DNA from: Clostridia bacterium
GTDB taxonomy: Bacteria > Bacillota > Clostridia > Oscillospirales > Acutalibacteraceae
Direction: 5' to 3'
DNA length: 13,955 nucleotides
Assembly (NCBI GenBank): GCA_900759575.1
Contig: CAAEVU010000253.1
Span: forward strand, 1-13,955
Both the position numbers and the translations under genes were made by a program. The notes beneath the pieces are model-generated. The model saw only the letters and a list, made by a program, of their open reading frames with translations, searched no databases and had not been told where the DNA came from. Below are positions 6,978-13,944 of this stretch, piece by piece (position 1 is the first letter of the stretch; each line of letters starts with the position of its first letter).

Positions 6978-8480
6978 ATGCAAGTGGAACGTTGGGACAT
7001 TTTGGAAGTTACTCTGAAAGGCCCGGAGGACGGGAACCCCTTTGTGGACCAGTGGGTCAAAGGCGTGTTCCGTGGAAAAAACGAGACCGTGGAAACCATG
7101 GGATTTTACGATGGGCAGGGCGTGTATAAGGTGCGGTTCATGCCCTCCTTCCAAGGGGAGTACACCTACGAGACAAGCGGAAGCTTTCCGGAAGCGGCCA
7201 CTTCCGGAACCTTTACCGTCACTCCTGCCAAGGAGGGAAATCACGGTCCGGTAAGGGTGGCCAATACCTATCATTTTGCCTATGAGGACGGCACGCCCTA
7301 TTATTCCGTGGGCACTACCTGTTATGTGTGGCCCCACCAGCCGGAGGAGGTCCGGCAAAAGACGTTGGAGGAACTGAGCAAGGGGTATTTCAATAAAATG
7401 CGCTTTTGCGTGTTCCCCAAGCACTACATTCACAATTTCAAAGACCCGGTCACGTTTCCTTATGAGGGAACGCCCGTGGACGCTTCCGGATTGACGGAAG
7501 AAAATTTTGCATACTCGGTGGATTTTTCGGAAAACCATTGGGATTTTACCCGGTTCAACCCGGAGCACTTCCGGCGGGTGGAAAGAGCTATTGGGGAATT
7601 GCGGGACCGGGGCATTGAAGCGGACTTGATCGTCATGCACCCTTACGACCGCTGGGGTTTTTCTGCCATGAGCCGGGAAGCCGACGACTTGTATTGGAAT
7701 TATGTGATTGCCCGGTTTTCTGCCTATCGCAATCTTTGGTGGAGCCTGGCAAACGAGTATGACTTGATGAAAGACAAAACCTTGGAGGATTGGGAACATT
7801 ACGCGGCGCTGCTTTGCGAGAAAGACCCGTACAATCATCTGCGCTCGGTGCATAACTGCGTGGCGTTTTACGATTATACCCGTCCCTGGGTGACCCATTG
7901 CTCCATGCAGCGGCAGGACCTGTACCGCCACGTGGAATATACCGATGACTACCGTATTCGCTATGGTAAGCCGGTAGTGTGGGACGAGATCTCCTATGAA
8001 GGCAACATCGATATGGGATGGGGCAACATCTCCGGCCAGGAGCTTACCAGACGTTTTTGGGAGGCTTCCTTGCGGGGCGGATATGCCGGCCATGGGGAAA
8101 CTTTCATGAACCCGGAAAATGACATTTTGTGGTGGAGCCACGGTGGCGAACTTCATGGTGAAAGCCCTGCCCGGATTCGATTCCTTCATCAGATCCTCTG
8201 CGAAACGCCCGGTTTGGGCTTGAAGCGGGGAGAGGGAATCTTTGACGAAGTGGTGGGCGTACCCGATACCCCCATGTACCAAGGCGGGTATGAGATCCAC
8301 TATTACGGCTTTGGACGTCCTTCTTTCCGGGATTTCCACAAGGAGGAAGATGTTTCCTACCGTGTGGAGGTGATAGACACCTGGGAAATGACCATTACCG
8401 ATGCAGGTGTCCACAGCGGCAAATTCCGCATTCCCCTTCCCGGAAAAGAGTACATGGCGATCCGGTTGATCAAAGTGTAA
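6978..8480 (+). CDS. Putative glycoside hydrolase, DUF5060-DUF4038-DUF5605 (GH140-like)
   Basis: A 500-residue protein with three parts: an N-terminal beta-sandwich of DUF5060 type (about 1-85, with GFYDGQGVYKVRFMP and GEYTYETSG), a TIM barrel of the DUF4038 group related to GH140 (about 92-410), and a C-terminal beta domain of DUF5605 type (about 425-500). Likely acid/base and nucleophile are E260 in SLANEYDL and E337 in VVWDEISYEGN, the strand-4 and strand-7 positions of clan A glycosidases. There is no signal peptide, so it should be cytoplasmic and act on imported oligosaccharides. AGGAGG precedes the ATG. Known GH140 members are apiosidases acting on pectin rhamnogalacturonan II, which would fit the uronate genes, but this subfamily's specificity is not settled. 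Family call is good; substrate is unknown. Confidence 0.82.
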   Translation: MQVERWDILEVTLKGPEDGNPFVDQWVKGVFRGKNETVETMGFYDGQGVYKVRFMPSFQGEYTYETSGSFPEAATSGTFTVTPAKEGNHGPVRVANTYHFAYEDGTPYYSVGTTCYVWPHQPEEVRQKTLEELSKGYFNKMRFCVFPKHYIHNFKDPVTFPYEGTPVDASGLTEENFAYSVDFSENHWDFTRFNPEHFRRVERAIGELRDRGIEADLIVMHPYDRWGFSAMSREADDLYWNYVIARFSAYRNLWWSLANEYDLMKDKTLEDWEHYAALLCEKDPYNHLRSVHNCVAFYDYTRPWVTHCSMQRQDLYRHVEYTDDYRIRYGKPVVWDEISYEGNIDMGWGNISGQELTRRFWEASLRGGYAGHGETFMNPENDILWWSHGGELHGESPARIRFLHQILCETPGLGLKRGEGIFDEVVGVPDTPMYQGGYEIHYYGFGRPSFRDFHKEEDVSYRVEVIDTWEMTITDAGVHSGKFRIPLPGKEYMAIRLIKV

Positions 8481-8531
8481 GAGGATAGGCGGAACGTCTC
8501 CCTGCCAAAAGCATGTTCTCTGATCAGAAAG

Positions 8532-8568
8532 AAAAACGGCTAAAACAAATTCTGTTTCAGCCGTTTTT
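8532..8568. terminator. Bidirectional intrinsic terminator between convergent genes
   Basis: AAAAACGGCT (8532-8541) pairs with AGCCGTTTTT (8559-8568), and inner AAAC/GTTT pairs extend the stem past one A-C mismatch. The T-run on the plus strand and the A-run, which reads as T-run on the minus strand, let it stop both the DUF5605 gene (stop at 8480) and the GH2 gene (stop at 8632). Confidence 0.85.
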
Positions 8569-8631
8569 TGCTTGCCGGAATGCTTGAGTTAGAGGCAGAT
8601 TTTCACACTGTTCGAAGGGGAATCCATCGTA

Positions 8632-10947
8632 TTACAGGGACAAGGTCACGGATTCCATCCCGGCAGCTTCTATAACCAAATTTCCGGAGCCTGTCACACG
8701 GAAAATGGCCTGCAGTTTCCCATGAAAAGCGCTTCGAGCTCTCTTTTTGGGGTCCTCGTGGCAAGAGGGATCGCCGTTGCAGGTGCCGAGAAGCTGAATC
8801 TGCTGTGGGAAAGAGAACACCACATGGTTGTCGCCGTTTTCCACGAATTGACCGTCCTTGTCCAGAAGCTGGATGTTTACGACCACCGTCCTGGAACCGT
8901 CATTTTCCGGGAAATCTCCGTCAACCCAAGCCTGAAGCGTGTGGGCTGGGCCGTGGGAGCGCCGTTCTGTGCGCATCACTTCTTTGCCGTTTCGATACCC
9001 AACAGCCACCAATTCCTGATCGGGTGAGATGGAGTCCCATTCCAAGAAACCATTGGGTTCCACCTGCTGTTTCCCCAAACAAGTCCCATGGGACCACAAC
9101 TCTACAGCGTCGCAGTTGGTAAAGCACCAAAGGGAGCCTTCGCCCGGGCACAGATGCAGAACGTCTTCCGAACCCCACCAGGCCTTGTAATAGTAGTAGG
9201 TGTCTTTTGGAAACCCACACAGATCCATAATGCCGAACTGGGAAGCTACAGCAGGCCACCCGTAAGGGGCTGGTTCCCCGTGATAGTCAAAACCAGTCCA
9301 TAGGAAGGTCCCTGCAAGATACTCCCGCTGGGCGGCGTCTTTCCAAGCCCGTTCGCCTCCCCGGTAGTTGCCCTGCTGCTTGTCCATTGCGCACAGGTGG
9401 CAGTTTTCGGCTTCCGTTTTCCGGCAGCCGCGGGTTTCGGAAAATGTGCTGTCCTCCGTGCAGATCAAGGGAAGCTTGGGATACGCTTGGTGGAAGCTGT
9501 CCCAAATGCCGGAGAAATAGTTGAAGCCAAACAGGTCCACAGAAGGAGCCAAAGTCCCCTGCTTTTCTGTACCTTCCACCGTTTGTCCCACTTTTCCTGC
9601 TTCCCACATACATACGGCGGCTGTCACAGGCCGGCTGTCATCCAGGCTTCGTACCACGCTGCGCATGGTTTCTGCGATTTTCCGCCCTTGTGGTGTGAAT
9701 TGCACGTGTACTTCTTCGTTCCCCAGGGACCAAAGAATAACGCTGGGGTGGTTCCTGCCGGAAAGCACCATTTGGCGCAGCTGGAAAAGGTCTTCCTGCG
9801 AACTGGAAAGCAGCCGGTTTTCATCCATCACCAACATTCCCAAAGTGTCGCAGGCCCGGAGCAATTCTTCCGAAACGGGATTGTGAGCGCAGCGGTAGGC
9901 GTTGCATCCCATTTCTTTCAGCTTGCCAATACGGTATTCCCACATGCCGTCCGGTAAAGCGGTTCCCAGCCCGCCGTGATCCTGGTGGCAGCAAACGCCT
10001 TTCAGTTTTAGGGGTCGCCCGTTCAGGAAAAATCCCCGGTCTGTGTCAAATCGGATGGAGCGAATGCCGAATTCCGTGACAGTGTCTTTTTCTCCATCCA
10101 ACCTGGTTTCAACGGTATAGAGCCGGGGTGTCTCCAGATCCCACAGCTGGGGATGGGGGAGGGAAAGCGTCTGTTCCACCGTTTGTTCCGCCCAACCGTC
10201 TACCAGGACGGAAGTGGGTTCGATGGAAACCTGCTGTCCGTCCGGAGCAGTGACGCAGTGGGAAACAGCAGTTTCCTGCGCTTTGCCCGAACGGTTGACC
10301 ACTTTGGTTTGAATGGTCAGCTGGGCAGTGTCCTTTTCCAAATCCACTTGGGATTTTACCCAAACGCCGTGGAAATCTATGGAAACCAGGGGAGTCGTGA
10401 CCAGCCAAACGTGGCGGTAGATGCCACCCCCTTCATAGAACCATCCTTCGCCCAGTCGGGCGTCCACCCGGACGGCGATCAAGTTTTCCTCACCGTCCGC
10501 AAGAAAATCGGTCACATCATAAATGGCTTCCGTGTAGCCGCTTTGGTGGCTTCCCACCAGAAATTCATTCACATAAATCTGACTGTCGCGGTAAACGCCG
10601 TCAAATTTTAAGTACACTCGTTTTCCGGCAGAATCTACCCGGATTTTTTTGCGGTACCAGGCGATAGAACCTTGACGGCAGCCGTGGAGTACATGTTGAT
10701 CGCCCAAGTAATCCATATTGGGTACGGAGCGTGGCTTTCCGTCTCGCGGGGAGGGCGGAGTGGCGGGGGCTTCCATCACAAAATCGTGGGGCAGATTGAT
10801 TTCCCGCCAGCGGGAGTCATCCAGCGTTTTTGCCCCTCCCGATTGATTGTGCGTGCCCGATTTCAAAAAGCCCCAAACAGGTTCTTCCGGTTCAATATCT
10901 CCCAGGTGGAACTTCCATCCCTGGTCCAGCAGAGTGATCTCTCGCAT
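8632..10947 (-). CDS. Glycoside hydrolase family 2 (beta-galactosidase/beta-glucuronidase-like)
   Basis: A 771-residue retaining beta-glycosidase. Domains in order: GH2 sugar-binding jelly roll (about 1-185, with SIAWYRK, FDGVYRDSQIYVN and YEGGGIYRHVWL), GH2 immunoglobulin-like domain (about 186-300), TIM barrel (about 303-595), a DUF4982-like domain (about 600-680) and a C-terminal Ig-like GH2 domain ending in the NGDPxxHE...AFHGKLQAI pattern. The acid/base is E411 in LGNEE and the nucleophile E498 in LICTEDS; other barrel marks are KGVCCHQDHGG and GFDYHGEPAPYGWP. There is no signal peptide, so it is cytoplasmic. AAAGGAG precedes the start by 5-6 nt. It is the last gene of the transport cluster, about 140 bp after the binding-protein remnant. 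Beta-galactosidase is the most common activity of this architecture; glucuronidase or another beta-glycosidase is possible. Confidence 0.88.
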   Translation of the reverse strand: MREITLLDQGWKFHLGDIEPEEPVWGFLKSGTHNQSGGAKTLDDSRWREINLPHDFVMEAPATPPSPRDGKPRSVPNMDYLGDQHVLHGCRQGSIAWYRKKIRVDSAGKRVYLKFDGVYRDSQIYVNEFLVGSHQSGYTEAIYDVTDFLADGEENLIAVRVDARLGEGWFYEGGGIYRHVWLVTTPLVSIDFHGVWVKSQVDLEKDTAQLTIQTKVVNRSGKAQETAVSHCVTAPDGQQVSIEPTSVLVDGWAEQTVEQTLSLPHPQLWDLETPRLYTVETRLDGEKDTVTEFGIRSIRFDTDRGFFLNGRPLKLKGVCCHQDHGGLGTALPDGMWEYRIGKLKEMGCNAYRCAHNPVSEELLRACDTLGMLVMDENRLLSSSQEDLFQLRQMVLSGRNHPSVILWSLGNEEVHVQFTPQGRKIAETMRSVVRSLDDSRPVTAAVCMWEAGKVGQTVEGTEKQGTLAPSVDLFGFNYFSGIWDSFHQAYPKLPLICTEDSTFSETRGCRKTEAENCHLCAMDKQQGNYRGGERAWKDAAQREYLAGTFLWTGFDYHGEPAPYGWPAVASQFGIMDLCGFPKDTYYYYKAWWGSEDVLHLCPGEGSLWCFTNCDAVELWSHGTCLGKQQVEPNGFLEWDSISPDQELVAVGYRNGKEVMRTERRSHGPAHTLQAWVDGDFPENDGSRTVVVNIQLLDKDGQFVENGDNHVVFSFPQQIQLLGTCNGDPSCHEDPKKRARSAFHGKLQAIFRVTGSGNLVIEAAGMESVTLSL

Positions 10948-11015
10948 AGTGGCTCCTTTCTGGGGCGGACCACGCCGGCCCCATGGCGTTTTTTACAGCC
11001 TGGGGAAAATGCGGA

Positions 11016-11058
11016 CGGGGGCAACCCGCCTCCTTTTGGGAAGGCTAGGTTGCCCCCG
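11016..11058 (-). terminator. Large GC-rich hairpin between binding-protein remnant and GH2 gene
   Basis: CGGGGGCAACC (11016-11026) and GGTTGCCCCCG (11048-11058) are perfect 11-bp inverted arms, and the 21-nt loop can fold further (GCC/GGC-type pairs around a central AAAA). It begins 33 nt after the binding-protein stop. The minus-strand 3' flank has only a short interrupted T stretch, so it may act as a leaky terminator or an mRNA-stabilising hairpin that lowers expression of the GH2 gene relative to the transporter. No convincing separate GH2 promoter was seen. Confidence 0.55.
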
Positions 11059-11090
11059 CTATATCCCCACACAAAAAGTTGGTATAGTCG

Positions 11091-11462
11091 TTAGCTTAAG
11101 GAATCATAAGCGTCCTGATAGATCTGAATGTACTCACTGTAGTTCAGATTTTCCAAACCGCTCACATAGGCGTCCCAGTCGGTATCCAGGCTCTTCTTGC
11201 CGGTGATGAACTCCACGAAGGAGGACTTCACATAGTCGGTAAGAGGAGTGGAGATCTGGCTCAGACGGGAGGACTGCTCCTCGGTCATGTAGAACGCGGG
11301 GATCTGCTGTACGTCAGCCGCATAGGGACGGAGTTTTTCGGTTTCCTGAATCAGGAAGGCTTCGTAGTTGTCCGTGTCGCGGATGTCGCCTACAACCTGG
11401 AAGGTGTTTTTCCAGTCGGGCTCCAGCAAACGCTGAAAGCGCCGGGAAGGATAATGGCCCAC
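11091..11462 (-). pseudogene. C-terminal remnant of a sugar-ABC extracellular solute-binding protein (LplA-like)
   Basis: An open frame of 123 codons. From about residue 9 onward (LLEPDWKNTFQVVGD, then FVEFITGKKSLDTDWDAYV and a YSEYIQIYQDAYDSL ending) it matches the C-terminal tail of LplA/YtcQ-type lipoproteins that deliver oligosaccharides to LplBC permeases. Such proteins are normally about 500-560 residues with a lipobox signal peptide; here the signal peptide and the first 400 or so residues are absent. The ATG at 11462 is accidental, because the first codons are permease DNA read in another frame. The family-like part begins near 11437. The remnant cannot be exported or bind sugar. The stop at 11091 is the natural end. 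Confidence 0.8.
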
Positions 11463-11926
11463 ATGGTGTCCATCAGACCCAGGCTGCGGATAAGCAGATA
11501 AGTGGGCATTGTGCCGCCGTTGAAAAACATGGTGAATGTGAAAATGGCGGTGATCACTTTCCGCAGTTTGAATTCACTCCGGGACAGTACATAACCGCCC
11601 AGCATGGTGACAATGGTAGAAAGAAGCGTACCGGAAGCCGCGTAAATGATGGAGTTGAGATAGCCTGTCCAAACGGATTGGTTTTGGAATACGGCCTTGT
11701 AACCTTGCAGGCCAGGTTCCACCGGGAGGAAGAACACCTGGCCTGCCACCAGAGCTTCCGGGGAAGAGAAGGAGCAGCTGATCACGTAGATCAGAGGATA
11801 AGTCACAAACAGAACAAAAATGGTCAAAAAGAGATAAACAATCCCCAGATAGATTTTGTCGCCCCGGGAAAGCCGAATCTTGTGGCGCACTTTCACAGGC
11901 GCCGCGGTTGATTGAGCCATTCGCAT
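11390..11926 (-). CDS. Truncated sugar ABC transporter permease (LplC/YtcP-like)
   Basis: The second membrane subunit of an oligosaccharide importer, cut short. The first 166 residues read as a normal LplC-type permease: a cytoplasmic start, a first membrane span at about 25-50 (IVYLFLTIFVLFVTYPLIYVI), the periplasmic SFSSPEALVAGQ segment, and later spans ending in FFNGGTMPTYLLIRSLGLMDTMWAIILPGAFSV. The last 12 residues are unrelated because the frame runs into binding-protein DNA. Complete family members are about 290-300 residues. The missing part holds the EAA loop that docks the ATPase, so the product should not function. The start at 11926 has GGAGG 9 nt upstream and lies 14 nt after the LplB-like gene. 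The cause is a deletion in the organism or an assembly join. Confidence 0.83.
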   Translation of the reverse strand: MRMAQSTAAPVKVRHKIRLSRGDKIYLGIVYLFLTIFVLFVTYPLIYVISCSFSSPEALVAGQVFFLPVEPGLQGYKAVFQNQSVWTGYLNSIIYAASGTLLSTIVTMLGGYVLSRSEFKLRKVITAIFTFTMFFNGGTMPTYLLIRSLGLMDTMWAIILPGAFSVCWSPTGKTPSRL

Positions 11927-11940
11927 ACCGGCATACCTCC

Positions 11941-12921
11941 TTAAAACAGCGATGTTTCGCTGACGCGTTTTGCGATCCAGTTGACCAAAAGCAAGATAGC
12001 GCAGTTGACAACGGAATTGAACAATCCCACCGCAGTGGAAAAACTAAACTGGGCTTGTTCCACGCCTACCTTGTACACATAGGTGGCGATGATTTCCGAA
12101 ATCCGGTAGTTTACCGAGTTCTGCATCAGGTAAACTTTTTCAAAGCCAATGCTGAGCAGGCTGCCGGTGTTGAGGATCAAAGTGATGATAATGGTGGGAC
12201 GGATGCCGGGCAGATCGATGTGCCACAGCTTTTGCAGCTTGCTGGCGCCGTCAATGGAAGCGGCTTCGTACAGGGAAACATCAATGCCGGAAAGAGCGGC
12301 GATGTAAAGCACGGAGCTGAACCCTGCGCCTTGCCACACGCCCGACCAAACGTAGGCGGGACGGAAATAACCGGTGGCTCCCAGGAAGTCGATGGCCTCT
12401 CCGCCCAACAGCTTGATGATGGCGTTGATCAAGCCGTACCGGTAGGAGAAGATCTGGGACAAAATGCTGACCACCACAACGGTGGATACAAAGTAGGGCG
12501 CAAAGGTGATCGTCTGGGCGATTTTTTTAGTCCGCCCGTTTTTCAGTTCGTTGAACGCCAGCGCCAGGATGATGGGGAAGGGAAATCCCACAATCAGGGA
12601 GTACAAACTCAAAATCACGGTGTTCTTTAAGATGTCCGGGAAAATGGGAGTTTTGAAAAGCTGTTCAAAGTATTCAAACCCAGCCCAGGGACTTCCGAAG
12701 ATACCGTCCCGCACGCTGTAATCTTTAAAGGCGATCAAAATGCCGCCCATGGGAAGATAATTGAAAATGATGATGAATGCCAATGGGATGGCCGCGAAAA
12801 GGTAAAGCTGCCACATGGAACGGTTGATAAACCACCGTTTTACGAAATTTCCTTTGGCTGTATTGGTTTTGGCTCTCTTATTTGCCGTTTTTAAAGCTGC
12901 CTTTGTCATAACACGTACCAT
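11941..12921 (-). CDS. Sugar ABC transporter permease (LplB-like)
   Basis: First membrane subunit of a CUT1-type importer, 326 residues, complete. A basic N-terminal stretch is followed by about six membrane spans, starting near residue 40 (LYLFAAIPLAFIIIFNYLP) with the family mark FKDYS and the segment NTVILSLYSLIVGFPFPIILALAFNEL. The ATPase-docking EAA loop YEAASIDGASKLQKLWHIDLP is at about 218-239. This family usually lacks an ATPase gene of its own and relies on a shared MsmX-type ATPase, and none is encoded here. I chose ATG 12921 because GGAG (12928-12931) is 6 nt upstream; 12909 and 12933 are alternatives. It is the first gene of the minus-strand transport cluster under the promoter at 12980-13008. 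Confidence 0.9.
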   Translation of the reverse strand: MVRVMTKAALKTANKRAKTNTAKGNFVKRWFINRSMWQLYLFAAIPLAFIIIFNYLPMGGILIAFKDYSVRDGIFGSPWAGFEYFEQLFKTPIFPDILKNTVILSLYSLIVGFPFPIILALAFNELKNGRTKKIAQTITFAPYFVSTVVVVSILSQIFSYRYGLINAIIKLLGGEAIDFLGATGYFRPAYVWSGVWQGAGFSSVLYIAALSGIDVSLYEAASIDGASKLQKLWHIDLPGIRPTIIITLILNTGSLLSIGFEKVYLMQNSVNYRISEIIATYVYKVGVEQAQFSFSTAVGLFNSVVNCAILLLVNWIAKRVSETSLF

Positions 12922-12951
12922 CCACCTCTCCAAAAATACTGTATTGCCGAA

Positions 12952-13008
12952 TCGACACGGCTGTTCTGGAACTGCTCACATAATTGCACAAAAATATTCA
13001 CGTGTCGA
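12952..13008. repeat. 8-bp inverted repeat around the transporter promoter
   Basis: TCGACACG (12952-12959) and CGTGTCGA (13001-13008) are perfect inverted copies 41 bp apart. The right copy covers the -35 box of the minus-strand promoter and the left copy lies about 20 bp beyond its -10. The arrangement suits paired operator half-sites or looping control, although chance cannot be excluded. Confidence 0.4.
12980..13008 (-). promoter_or_regulatory. Promoter of the ABC transporter cluster
   Basis: On the minus strand TCGACA (13003-13008, 5 of 6) stands 17 nt from AATTAT (12980-12985, 4 of 6). The leader to the LplB-like start would be about 50 nt. The imperfect -10 is compatible with activator dependence, as expected for a YesS-type regulated transporter. 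Confidence 0.5.
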
Positions 13009-13035
13009 GAATTTGTTTTTGATATTTTGTGTGAT

Positions 13036-13055
13036 AAACGTTCCAAAGAACGTTT
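13036..13055. repeat. Perfect 20-bp dyad in the divergent regulatory region
   Basis: AAACGTTC (13036-13043), spacer CAAA, GAACGTTT (13048-13055). It lies between the transporter promoter and the regulator promoter. Size and symmetry are those of a repressor or activator operator. T residues follow on the plus strand, but no gene end is nearby, so a terminator role is unlikely. It is not a match to the CcpA cre consensus. Confidence 0.5.
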
Positions 13056-13126
13056 TTTATCCTGGAATATTAGGAATTGACCTGGAAATCTGTGCTGAAA
13101 TACATACAAAAAGGGCGAAAATATAG

Positions 13127-13132
13127 TATAAT
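13127..13132 (+). promoter_or_regulatory. -10 element of the membrane-regulator gene
   Basis: A perfect TATAAT in an A/T-rich stretch. No good -35 lies at 16-18 nt (best is CATACA at 13103-13108), so initiation near 13139 may need an activator or the A-rich upstream DNA. The leader to the start codon would be about 148 nt. Confidence 0.55.
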
Positions 13133-13235
13133 GTTTTATGCAGAAATGAGGGGTACGTGTTCTTGCGGCTACAGTTGCGGATAAGCCCGAGGACAAAACA
13201 CACGCAAGTTAGGACGGAAAATAGTTCCACCCTAT

Positions 13236-13272
13236 CCTGCCAAGCAGGCCGAAAGGTTTGCCTGGTTTTTTT
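13236..13272 (+). terminator. Terminator-like attenuator hairpin in the leader of the membrane-regulator gene
   Basis: CCAAGCAGGCC (13240-13250) pairs with GGTTTGCCTGG (13255-13265) across a GAAA tetraloop, with one A-C mismatch and two G-T pairs, and is followed by seven T (13266-13272). The AGGAGG ribosome site begins at 13273, so the hairpin sits inside the leader, upstream of its own gene. A competing small hairpin CCTGC-CAA-GCAGG (13236-13248) would use up the left arm and prevent terminator formation. This layout is typical of transcription attenuation. Confidence 0.65.
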
Positions 13273-13286
13273 AGGAGGAATGGTAG

Positions 13287-13889
13287 ATGAACAATCACAA
13301 GAATCGTAAATACCAATATTTGTTTCAATATTTGTTCTTCTTCTTATTGGTCATGTCCATCCCACTGATAAGCCAGGCCATCAGCTATTTTCAGATCAGC
13401 AGCATTCTGCGGAATAACGCCACGGAGCAGACGATGGCTGTGCTTCAGACCAGCGCCTCCACCATCGACCAAGTTCGACAGGACGTGACCAATGTGGTGT
13501 ACTATATGAGCAACAACTCAGAGATCTCCCAGTTTTTGCAGTTGGAATCTATCCGGAACGATAAAACCATCGTCAGCGAAGTGTTGAAAGCGCAAAAGCA
13601 GATCAATACCTATAAAATCGCCAATAGTTACATTGCGGAGATTCAGCTTTACGCGTCCAAAAGCGGCATTGTGATCGATTCCGGCACCTCCGGTCTCGTC
13701 ACAGAAACCTATTATAATGCAGCTTTCCAAATCAACGGGGTGCCGTATGAGCAATGGGTGCGCAGTCTTTTGGAGTCGGAACACTCGGACGCGTATTTCC
13801 CGGCCATTACCGGGAAAATTTGTGACCGAGATACACAATGTGTATTATACGCCCAAACCATTTGCTTATGTGTGATAAAGAAGCAATAG
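13287..13889 (+). CDS. N-terminal part of a membrane-bound AraC-type regulator (YesS-like), prematurely ended
   Basis: A 200-residue frame that looks like the sensor part of the YesS-type regulators found beside LplABC importers. A short basic N-terminus is followed by a membrane span (about 12-35, YLFFFLLVMSIPLISQAISY), then an extracellular Cache-like domain with VRQDVTNVVYYMSNNSEISQ, a helical linker, and the YYNAAFQINGVPYEQWV segment. Family resemblance continues to VLYAQT (about residue 191); the last nine residues do not fit and a stop follows. Full proteins are about 700-780 residues with a second span and a C-terminal AraC helix-turn-helix, all missing here. A YesM-type histidine kinase is a less likely alternative. 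AGGAGG (13273-13278) supports the start. As it stands the product could not bind DNA. Confidence 0.72.
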   Translation: MNNHKNRKYQYLFQYLFFFLLVMSIPLISQAISYFQISSILRNNATEQTMAVLQTSASTIDQVRQDVTNVVYYMSNNSEISQFLQLESIRNDKTIVSEVLKAQKQINTYKIANSYIAEIQLYASKSGIVIDSGTSGLVTETYYNAAFQINGVPYEQWVRSLLESEHSDAYFPAITGKICDRDTQCVLYAQTICLCVIKKQ

Positions 13890-13911
13890 AAGTGCAAAAA
13901 ATTTTGCCGTT

Positions 13912-13944
13912 CCTATCCGACACTTGGCCATTGTGTCGGATAGG
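13912..13944. repeat. Perfect 12-bp inverted repeat near the right edge
   Basis: CCTATCCGACAC (13912-13923) and GTGTCGGATAGG (13933-13944) flank a 9-nt loop that itself contains TGGCCA. It lies just after the point where the regulator frame is lost. There is no T-run on the plus strand; on the minus strand a T-run appears only about ten nt beyond the stem. It might be a subterminal hairpin of a mobile element, a weak terminator, or an operator; the window ends too soon to tell. Confidence 0.5.

Noticed and set aside
6945..8414. A 489-codon minus-strand frame opposite the DUF5605 gene
   Set aside because: The plus-strand frame has domains, catalytic residues, ribosome site and terminator; this frame has none.
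13139..13286. Known riboswitch classes (TPP, SAM, cobalamin, c-di-GMP, glycine, M-box, fluoride, guanidine), T-box or glmS ribozyme
   Set aside because: None of the conserved core sequences of these classes could be found in the leader by eye; the region is reported as unclassified.
13280..13309. A tiny frame (9 codons) starting at ATG 13280, overlapping the regulator start, as a leader peptide
   Set aside because: Its start is only one nt after the ribosome site and the following in-phase stop gives no codon pattern typical of attenuation peptides; ATG 13287 has proper spacing.
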